Positions 1-4,885 of a DNA stretch of 5,390 bases are shown here, piece after piece. The notes beneath the pieces were generated by a model. It searched no databases. It was given only the letters and a program-made list of their open reading frames with translations, and was not told where the DNA came from. A program made the translations under genes and the position numbers. How positions within the stretch are numbered: position 1 is the stretch's first letter; each line of letters starts with the position of its first letter. Where the stretch lies: positions 1 through 5,390 of the forward strand of contig DAOWKS010000002.1 in NCBI GenBank assembly GCA_030643665.1, given 5' to 3'. The stretch comes from a bacterium. Its GTDB lineage: Bacteria > Patescibacteriota > Minisyncoccia > Minisyncoccales > JAGMAB01.

Positions 1-2
1 AA

Positions 3-725
3 GGACTATTAGTGCTTATAGACGCAAAATGCGCTGATGGGTCAGATACGGCAATGATGGATGCAAAAGGATGGATAGGGAAAGTGGATAAGTGGACACC
101 TAACAACGGAATTACACAAGAGCCATCTTATGATGTCAACGCAGTTACAATGGTTGCTTATATCGCAGATTCTTCCGTTGATCCGTTTGTGAAAGAAGTG
201 AAGGAATCAACGAGAGAATACATAGAGGGAGAATTACAATTCGGGAAAGGTGTTTTTATTATTGCCAAAACATCTTTCAAGCCAAATTCAAGAGTTGAAC
301 AGTTAGAGACCAAATCTGGCCTGAGAGTTTGGCAAGAGGTAACCCTTTTAGTGAAAGAATGGAGAGAAGGCACCAAAGGAATAAATGGCTACTTTAATGT
401 AGGAGTGGTAATGGGAGCAACTAAACCCGAGGACGCGCCTTTTATGAGAAAGACCTTGCCAAAAAGCTTCTTTTTAGCTCCGGGATACAGTCTTCCCGGA
501 GGACTTGGGCAAGGCGGAGGCGCTGATGGAGCAATAGCAGGAATTGATGAGAATGGCTTGGGAGTGATAGCTAATATATCAAGAGGAGGAACTTTTGCCT
601 ATATCAAGGGTCCCTTTAAGTGCGAGCCAAAGAATTATTTAGATGCCACTGAAAAAGCGGTAAAATTTGGCAGAGATGATATAAATAATGCTATCGTACG
701 CCGCCTCGGGAAACTTCCTTGGTGA
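3..725 (+). CDS. pyrF: Orotidine 5'-phosphate decarboxylase, subfamily 2 (5'-truncated by window edge)
   Basis: This cytoplasmic enzyme decarboxylates OMP to UMP, the last step of de novo pyrimidine synthesis. The reading frame is open to the left edge (codons for GLL precede the GTG at 12), so the GTG is internal and the N-terminal barrel strands lie outside the window. Subfamily-2 enzymes have roughly 270-310 residues, and 240 are visible here. The catalytic D-x-K-x-x-D signature is present (DAKCAD, positions 21-38), followed by a Thr at 48. Further family landmarks are NAVTMVAY, AKTSFKPNS, the VGVVMGATKPED block near 390-435, a PGY followed by a Gly-rich phosphate loop (480-521), and NISRGGTFAY near 565-602. 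The phosphate loop differs from the usual PGxGAQGG: it reads SLPGGLGQGGG. The last nine residues, VRRLGKLPW, look unlike the rest, and a frameshift is possible (see 685-768). A terminator-like hairpin and then pyrE follow. The identification is firm; the true C-terminus is not. Confidence 0.9.
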   Translation, partial: GLLVLIDAKCADGSDTAMMDAKGWIGKVDKWTPNNGITQEPSYDVNAVTMVAYIADSSVDPFVKEVKESTREYIEGELQFGKGVFIIAKTSFKPNSRVEQLETKSGLRVWQEVTLLVKEWREGTKGINGYFNVGVVMGATKPEDAPFMRKTLPKSFFLAPGYSLPGGLGQGGGADGAIAGIDENGLGVIANISRGGTFAYIKGPFKCEPKNYLDATEKAVKFGRDDINNAIVRRLGKLPW

Positions 726-768
726 ACAAGAAAGAGAAATAGTTAAGGAAGAAATAACAAAAAAGTAA
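685..768 (+). other. Probable true C-terminal end of pyrF in a shifted frame
   Basis: The frame starting at 697 reads YAASGNFLGEQEREIVKEEI, then TKK and a TAA at 766-768. It is open only from 685 onward, because TAA at 682-684 closes it upstream. Joining it to the pyrF frame after NNAI, by removing one base near 696, extends the terminal helix with a charged, ordinary-looking tail that stops 11 bases before the hairpin at 780. In the unshifted frame the tail contains two consecutive CGC arginine codons, whereas the seven earlier arginines of pyrF are all AGA. This fits a one-base indel, either real or a sequencing or assembly error. Chance cannot be excluded over 27 codons. Confidence 0.5.
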
Positions 769-779
769 AGAAATAAAGG

Positions 780-814
780 AAGGGTTGGGACTTTTTTATC
801 CCGCCTTATTTTTT
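780..814 (+). terminator. Candidate intrinsic terminator between pyrF and pyrE
   Basis: AAGG (780-783) pairs with CCTT (804-807) and GGGA (787-790) pairs with TCCC (799-802). A T-G wobble (786/803) and a two-base bulge separate the two helices, and the loop is 8 bases. A run of six T (809-814) follows after one A. It sits just behind both candidate pyrF stop codons. Because the pyrE Shine-Dalgarno lies only ten bases downstream, it could also act as an attenuator limiting read-through into pyrE. I see no leader peptide or recognisable PyrR-binding element. Confidence 0.6.
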
Positions 815-823
815 GAAAAACTT

Positions 824-830
824 AGGAGGT
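824..830 (+). promoter_or_regulatory. Strong ribosome binding site that fixes the pyrE start
   Basis: AGGAGGT is a near-perfect Shine-Dalgarno match lying 12 bases before ATG 843. An upstream in-frame TTG at 813 would place this site inside the coding sequence, so the ATG is the better start. It is the only strong Shine-Dalgarno in the window. Confidence 0.8.
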
Positions 831-842
831 GAAAAGAAAAAA

Positions 843-1508
843 ATGAAACGCAGTTTGACCGAAATAAGTGTTCTAATTAGACTTCGGAAAGCAGGAGCAG
901 TAAAAGTCGGAGAACTAACTCAACTGAAGGATAAATCTTGCTCGCCGATATATGTGGATTTACGGAAACCTCTGTTTAATCGACCAGACCTTTTATGGGA
1001 ACTCGGAGAACTCTTCTTTGAAAAAATCAAAGAAGTTTCTGAATATCCAGATAAAATTCAGTGTGTAATCGGTGTTCCAGAAGCAGGTAAACCCTTAGCC
1101 ACTGCTACTTCCTTATACGCCCATGCAGGAGCGAGAGAGATTGTAGAAGTTCCATTAGTTATGCTTTGCAGTCAGCCAAAAGAGTATGGAACGCAAAAAG
1201 GGTCTTTGATAATCGGAGAAATCAATCCAGGTTGGGAATACAACCTGTTGGACGATGTGATTACTACGAATAAGAGTAAGCGCGATGCGATAGAAATACT
1301 TAAAAAAGAAGGAATTGAAGTCAAACGAACCATTGTAGCTTTTGATCGACAGCAAGGCGGTGGAAAAGCGCTTATCCGTGATGGCTATGAGTTTGAGGCA
1401 CTCTTTGAAATTTTGGATGTAGCGGACTTTTATCTCGGAGAGGAATTAATCACTCAGGATCAATACAACGAAACGGTTGAATTCATCGAAACACACCAGT
1501 TTGCTTGA
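843..1508 (+). CDS. pyrE: Orotate phosphoribosyltransferase, with a divergent catalytic loop
   Basis: This enzyme joins orotate to PRPP to give OMP, the substrate of PyrF encoded just upstream. The product has 221 residues, the normal size for the family. SPIYVDLR (34-41), GVPEAGKPLAT (77-87), INPG (127-130), LLDDVITT (135-142), ILKKEGIEV (152-160) and AFDRQQGG (166-173) align well with the OPRT domain of eukaryotic UMP synthase. The start is set by the Shine-Dalgarno at 824-830. Two departures stand out. The mobile loop normally containing R-K-x-x-K reads CSQPKEYGT (109-117), so the Arg and first Lys are Cys109 and Ser110, and only the third position, Lys113, remains. The PRPP loop has NKS (143-145) where TGGS- or TSGS-type sequences are usual. 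The conserved acidic pair is kept as Asp137-Asp138. Eight of ten Arg codons are CGN, unlike the neighbouring genes. The family call is secure; full activity is not guaranteed. Confidence 0.88.
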   Translation: MKRSLTEISVLIRLRKAGAVKVGELTQLKDKSCSPIYVDLRKPLFNRPDLLWELGELFFEKIKEVSEYPDKIQCVIGVPEAGKPLATATSLYAHAGAREIVEVPLVMLCSQPKEYGTQKGSLIIGEINPGWEYNLLDDVITTNKSKRDAIEILKKEGIEVKRTIVAFDRQQGGGKALIRDGYEFEALFEILDVADFYLGEELITQDQYNETVEFIETHQFA

Positions 1509-1542
1509 ACTTGAATAAGCAAAAACAACAAAAAAATTTAAA

Positions 1543-1576
1543 ACTACTGAACTTTTTCATTCAGTAGTATTTTTTT
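1543..1576. terminator. Terminator between convergent pyrE and murA, probably bidirectional
   Basis: A perfect 9-bp stem (ACTACTGAA at 1543-1551 with TTCAGTAGT at 1560-1568) encloses an 8-base loop. On the plus strand one A and seven T (1570-1576) follow, which suits termination of pyrE. On the minus strand the stem is followed by a T-rich stretch broken by AAA (about 1530-1542), which could also stop transcripts from murA. The position between two converging genes supports this dual role. The stem has modest GC content. Confidence 0.82.
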
Positions 1577-1598
1577 ATCTATGAGAAAATTAATAGGA

Positions 1599-2858
1599 CT
1601 AAACTTTTTCGATTTGAGCATCGAGTTTTTTTAATTTTTCTTCAATTTTCTCATATCCTCGGTTAATTTGAGAAATGTTTTCAACTAAAGTTTGCCCTTC
1701 AGCAACTAAACCGGCTAAAATTAAAGCGGCGCCTGACCTGATATCCGAAGCGTTTATTTTATTGCCAATTAATTTTTGTTTGCCAAAAATTAAAGCCCGG
1801 TGAGGATCGGTAATTTCAATATCCGCGCCCATTTTTTTTAATTCCTGCAGATGCTGAAAACGATTTTCAAATAAGGGCTCGTGAATTAAACTTTTTCCTT
1901 GGGCTTGGGTTAATAAAATTGAAGTTTGGGGTTGTAAATCAGTGGGAAAACCAGGATAAGGGAGAGTTTGAATTTTTGTCGCCTTAAATTCTTTGGAAGG
2001 TTTCACTAAAATTTCCTTTTCGCTAACTTTAAAATTCACTCCTATTTCTCTCATTTTTTCCAAAAACATAATTAAATGCTCTGGATTAACTTTTTTTATC
2101 AGTCCCTCGCCGCCAGTTGCGGCAAGAGCAATAAAAAAGGTTCCTGCTTCCAAAAGGTCGGGACAAATTGAAAAAGAAACACCCTTTAATTTTTCTTGAC
2201 CTTCAATTTCAATAGTATGAGTTCCTAATCCTGAAATTTTCACTCCCATTAGTTGAAGAATTTTTCCAGTATCCTGAACCTGGGGTTCGGCCGCGGCAAT
2301 TTCAATTCTGGTTTTTCCTTTGGCTAAAGCGGCTAACATCATTACATTTTCTGTGGCTGTGACTGAAAACTCTTTTAAGACAATTCTTCTTCCTTCTAAA
2401 TTTTCCGGCCTTTCAAAATGATAAAACCCATCTTTTTCTTCAGTTTTTACTCCGAAATTTTTCAGAGCTTCAAGATGAGTTGAAATTGACCGTAAGCCAA
2501 TTTTATCGCCGCCGGGATGGGGGATTTTGAATTTTTTAAATCGGGCTAAAAAGGGTCCGATTAACAAAACCGAAACCCTCATTTTTTCAAAAAGTTCGGC
2601 CGGAATTTTTTCCGGATTAATATCAGACGGATTAATTTTAATCTTTTTTTCTCCCAGCCATACAATTTCTGCTCCTATTTGTTTTAAAATCTCAATTTGA
2701 TCCAAAACATCGGTGCAAAGAGGCAAATTATCAATAATTGATTCTTGTTCTGAAAGTAAAACAGCAGCCAGAACCGCGCCGGCCGCATTTTTATAACCGG
2801 AAATCTCCACTGTTCCGGAAAGAGGAATCCCGCCTTTGATTAGAAATTTATCTGCCAT
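1599..2858 (-). CDS. murA: UDP-N-acetylglucosamine 1-carboxyvinyltransferase, Asp-type (fosfomycin-insensitive signature)
   Basis: MurA transfers enolpyruvate from PEP to UDP-GlcNAc, the first committed step of peptidoglycan synthesis in the cytoplasm. The 419 residues match the family's usual length, so the gene is complete. Visible landmarks are GYKNAA with the substrate-binding Lys23, MRVS with Arg94, HPGGDKIGLR (114-123) with Arg123, the general-base motif GFPTDLQPQ with Asp307, ENRF (331-334), DIRSGAALI with Arg374 and NRGYEKI with Arg400. The residue equal to E. coli Cys115, the target of fosfomycin, is Asp118 (codon at 2505-2507). The same Cys-to-Asp change is known in Mycobacterium and Chlamydia MurA, which stay active and resist the drug. 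The second residue of the KNAA loop, usually Ala, is Tyr22. No Shine-Dalgarno precedes the ATG, and the predicted promoter gives a leader of only about six bases. The gene is convergent with pyrE and divergent from the SIS-YvcK gene. Confidence 0.96.
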   Translation of the reverse strand: MADKFLIKGGIPLSGTVEISGYKNAAGAVLAAVLLSEQESIIDNLPLCTDVLDQIEILKQIGAEIVWLGEKKIKINPSDINPEKIPAELFEKMRVSVLLIGPFLARFKKFKIPHPGGDKIGLRSISTHLEALKNFGVKTEEKDGFYHFERPENLEGRRIVLKEFSVTATENVMMLAALAKGKTRIEIAAAEPQVQDTGKILQLMGVKISGLGTHTIEIEGQEKLKGVSFSICPDLLEAGTFFIALAATGGEGLIKKVNPEHLIMFLEKMREIGVNFKVSEKEILVKPSKEFKATKIQTLPYPGFPTDLQPQTSILLTQAQGKSLIHEPLFENRFQHLQELKKMGADIEITDPHRALIFGKQKLIGNKINASDIRSGAALILAGLVAEGQTLVENISQINRGYEKIEEKLKKLDAQIEKV

Positions 2859-2870
2859 ATTAATTAATTT

Positions 2871-2899
2871 AGTTTACGATAAAAATTGAAATATGTCAA
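2871..2899 (-). promoter_or_regulatory. Sigma70-like promoter for murA
   Basis: Read on the minus strand, a perfect -35 TTGACA (plus-strand 2894-2899) is followed after 17 bases by TAAACT (2871-2876). This is four of six matches to the -10 consensus, at ideal spacing. Transcription would start near 2864, leaving about six bases before the murA ATG at 2858, so the message would be nearly leaderless. That fits the absence of a Shine-Dalgarno. Confidence 0.65.
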
Positions 2900-2915
2900 A
2901 AAATGTTATTTGACA
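2894..2915. repeat. Inverted repeat formed by the two divergent -35 boxes
   Basis: TGTCAAA (2894-2900) and TTTGACA (2909-2915) are perfect 7-bp inverted arms separated by 8 bases. Each arm contains the -35 hexamer of one of the two back-to-back promoters. The symmetry may simply reflect the two -35 boxes facing each other, but a dimeric regulator bound here would control both genes. No specific regulator family is recognised. Confidence 0.5.
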
Positions 2916-2939
2916 AGATTTAATTTAGTATGTTAATAT
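2910..2939 (+). promoter_or_regulatory. Extended -10 sigma70-like promoter for the SIS-YvcK gene
   Basis: A perfect -35 TTGACA (2910-2915) is followed after 18 bases by TAATAT (2934-2939), which has five of six matches to consensus. TG at 2931-2932, one base before the hexamer, makes an extended -10. The start of transcription would lie near 2946, giving a leader of about 25 bases before ATG 2971. That leader has no clear Shine-Dalgarno and no room for a riboswitch or a glmS-type ribozyme. Confidence 0.7.
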
Positions 2940-2970
2940 AAAAAATATCGTAAGTGGACAAAAAGAAACT

Positions 2971-4881
2971 ATGAAAAAAGAAGTTGCGAAATTTCATATT
3001 GAAAAAGAGATAAAGGAAATTCCGAAAATTTTAAGGAAAAGGAGAAAAATTTCCCTCAAAAAAATCTCCTCTTTATTAGAAGAGCCGATTTTGATTACCG
3101 GCGTTTCCAGTAGTATTGATTTACCTGGTTGGGGAATAGAGGAGATGACTGATAAATTAGGGGTTAATGTAAAAGTGCGTTATGCTAATGAAGTTTCGAA
3201 ATTTTCAGCCAATACTGTTATCGCTTTGAGTTTTTCCGGAGAAACAGAGGAGACAATCGCGGCTTTAAAAAACACTAAGGCAAAAATTAAGATAGCTATT
3301 ACTGGTAATAAAAATTCTACTATCACAAAATATGCTGATTATGTAATTCCGATGATTTGCGGAGAGCAAATTTCAGATGTAGCAACAAAAACAGTAGTGG
3401 AGCAATATTATGTAGTTAACCAGTTAATTTCAGAGAAATTTGGAGATTATAAACCAATTACAAACAAAGAAATAGAACAAATTGAAAAGAAATCAAAACT
3501 TGAATTTCCTAAGGAGATTGTTGATAAATTTTTAAGAACGAGGAGAGTAGTTATTGTTGGTTCTCGAGGTTTATCCCAGGAAACAGAAACTAAATTTGAA
3601 GAAGTAACCAGAACTCAAGCCGAAGCTATTTTTGGGCCCTTGATTTTTTATAGCGCTATTGAAGTTTTAACTCAGGGTGAGATAATTTTAGTGGTAGACC
3701 CGGAAAGGATGAAGAATTACGAAGCGGTTTTGAATAAAGCCGCCCGAGCCAGTGACATATTTTATGTTGATAAATTGAAAATTGGAGCGAAAGGTTTATA
3801 TAAATCAATAATAAGATATATCGGGCTTTTAAAATTCGTTATTCAAATTGGCAAGACAAAGAATATAGATATTGACCACCCGGAAATTTTCATCAGAACA
3901 GTAAGAGGATTTAAACCTCCTTTTTACTCTGGAATTAAAAAAATTGTTGTTATTGGAGGAGGCAGCGGAATTCCTCCTTTAATCAGAGTTTTTAGAAAAT
4001 TAAGCCAGAATGTTTGTGGAATCACTTCAATGGTTGACAGTGGAGGGTCAACCGGAAAATTAAGAAGGGATTATAAAGTTTTAGCTCCGGGAGACATTAG
4101 GAGAATCATTGCTTCCCTTTCTGATCATATTCAAGGGGTTGAAATGATGAATTACCGATTTAAAGGTGGAGAATTAGACGGCCATAATTTAGGAAACATT
4201 TTAATTGCGGCTTTGGAAAAGATGGGAGGTTTTAGAAATGGTAAGGAAGAGATTGAACAAATACTTGGGGCTAAAGGAAAAGCCCTGCCAGCCACTTTAG
4301 AGAATTGCAATGTCTATGCCCAATTGGAAAATGGACAAATTCTGAAAGGAGAAAGCGAGATTGATATTCCCTTAAGAAATCCCTTTTTAAAAATAAAAAA
4401 GGTTTGGTTGGAACCCCCGGTTAAAACTTCTTTAGAGGTTAAAAAAGCAATTATGGAAGCAGATGCTATTGTTATCGGGCCGGGCGACCTATATTCTTCT
4501 TTGATTCCTAATTTTTTAATTAGAGGAATTCCAGAAGCAATTCAAAAAAGTAAAGCTAAGAAAATTTACATTTGTAACGCAATGACAAAACTTGGCGAAA
4601 CGATTGGGTTGGATGTTTCTGATTTTACTGAAAAAATTGAAAATTATTTGGGAAAACACGTTTTAGATTATGTAATTTACAATCAAAGAATTCCTACAAA
4701 AGAAAGAATTTTAGAATACCAAAAAGAAGAACCGTTTGTCTTTGACTATGTTAAATTTGATAGAAAAAAGTTAGCTAAGAAAAACCCGAAAGTAATAGGC
4801 GCTGATTTGTTAACTACGCCTAAGGGTCCGATAGTCCATGACTTTGATGTTTTAGCAAAAATAATTTTGTCTCTAATTTAA
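2971..4881 (+). CDS. yvcK: Fusion of a GlmS-like double-SIS isomerase domain with a YvcK/CofD-family domain
   Basis: The 636-residue product has two parts. Residues 1-320 resemble the isomerase half of glucosamine-6-phosphate synthase (GlmS) without its glutaminase domain. They show FHIEKEIKEIP (like GlmS MxKEIxEQP, which supports this start), LSFSGETEET (86-95), CGEQISDVATKT (130-141), a second SIS domain from about 192, and DIDHPEIFIRTVRG (300-313, like the GlmS tail). Lys208 and Glu211 align with the catalytic E. coli Lys485 and Glu488, but His504 aligns with Tyr227 and Ser401 with Ala138, so activity is uncertain. Residues 321-636 are a full-length YvcK/CofD domain: VVIGGGSGIPPL (326-337), SMVDSGGSTGKLR (353-365), APGDIRR (372-378), LDGHNLGN (402-409), LPAT (439-442), IGPGDLYSSLIPN (502-514) and NAMTKLGET (536-544). 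YvcK binds UDP-GlcNAc and regulates carbon and cell-wall metabolism; CofD itself transfers 2-phospholactate in F420 synthesis. No other F420 gene is seen here, so the YvcK role is preferred. It is probably co-transcribed with the paralogue 4 bases downstream. The domain assignments are firm; the combined function is inferred. Confidence 0.88.
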   Translation: MKKEVAKFHIEKEIKEIPKILRKRRKISLKKISSLLEEPILITGVSSSIDLPGWGIEEMTDKLGVNVKVRYANEVSKFSANTVIALSFSGETEETIAALKNTKAKIKIAITGNKNSTITKYADYVIPMICGEQISDVATKTVVEQYYVVNQLISEKFGDYKPITNKEIEQIEKKSKLEFPKEIVDKFLRTRRVVIVGSRGLSQETETKFEEVTRTQAEAIFGPLIFYSAIEVLTQGEIILVVDPERMKNYEAVLNKAARASDIFYVDKLKIGAKGLYKSIIRYIGLLKFVIQIGKTKNIDIDHPEIFIRTVRGFKPPFYSGIKKIVVIGGGSGIPPLIRVFRKLSQNVCGITSMVDSGGSTGKLRRDYKVLAPGDIRRIIASLSDHIQGVEMMNYRFKGGELDGHNLGNILIAALEKMGGFRNGKEEIEQILGAKGKALPATLENCNVYAQLENGQILKGESEIDIPLRNPFLKIKKVWLEPPVKTSLEVKKAIMEADAIVIGPGDLYSSLIPNFLIRGIPEAIQKSKAKKIYICNAMTKLGETIGLDVSDFTEKIENYLGKHVLDYVIYNQRIPTKERILEYQKEEPFVFDYVKFDRKKLAKKNPKVIGADLLTTPKGPIVHDFDVLAKIILSLI

Positions 4882-4885
4882 AACT

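Larger units (their letters stand above)
2874..2953. repeat. Spaced 8-bp inverted repeat in the divergent promoter region
   Basis: TTACGATA (2874-2881) is the exact reverse complement of TATCGTAA (2946-2953). The left arm overlaps the murA -10 box and the right arm covers the predicted transcription start of the SIS-YvcK gene. Paired operator half-sites or a looping arrangement are possible. An 8-base match in AT-rich DNA can also arise by chance. Confidence 0.3.

Noticed and set aside
12..14. GTG at 12 as the start of pyrF
   Set aside because: The frame is open to the window edge and the catalytic motif begins three codons later; a real enzyme needs the missing N-terminal strands.
158..376. 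Antisense open frame of 72 codons inside pyrF
   Set aside because: It lies wholly over a well-conserved gene, resembles no family I recognise and has no ribosome binding site.
813..842. TTG at 813 as the start of pyrE
   Set aside because: It would put the Shine-Dalgarno inside the gene and add an unconserved Lys-rich leader; ATG 843 is correctly placed.
1155..1355. Antisense open frame of 66 codons inside pyrE
   Set aside because: It is the opposite-strand shadow of the conserved PRPP-binding region; the translation is low-complexity Phe, Tyr and Ser.
1993..2199. Plus-strand open frame of 68 codons inside murA
   Set aside because: It is a shadow of the murA coding sequence without initiation signals.
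2940..2970. glmS ribozyme or riboswitch ahead of the GlmS-like gene
   Set aside because: The predicted leader is only about 25 bases, far too short, and no fitting structure is visible.
3895..3960. Two adjacent genes rather than one fusion at the SIS-YvcK junction
   Set aside because: The frame is continuous with no stop, and there is no Shine-Dalgarno or ATG near the YvcK start at residue 321.
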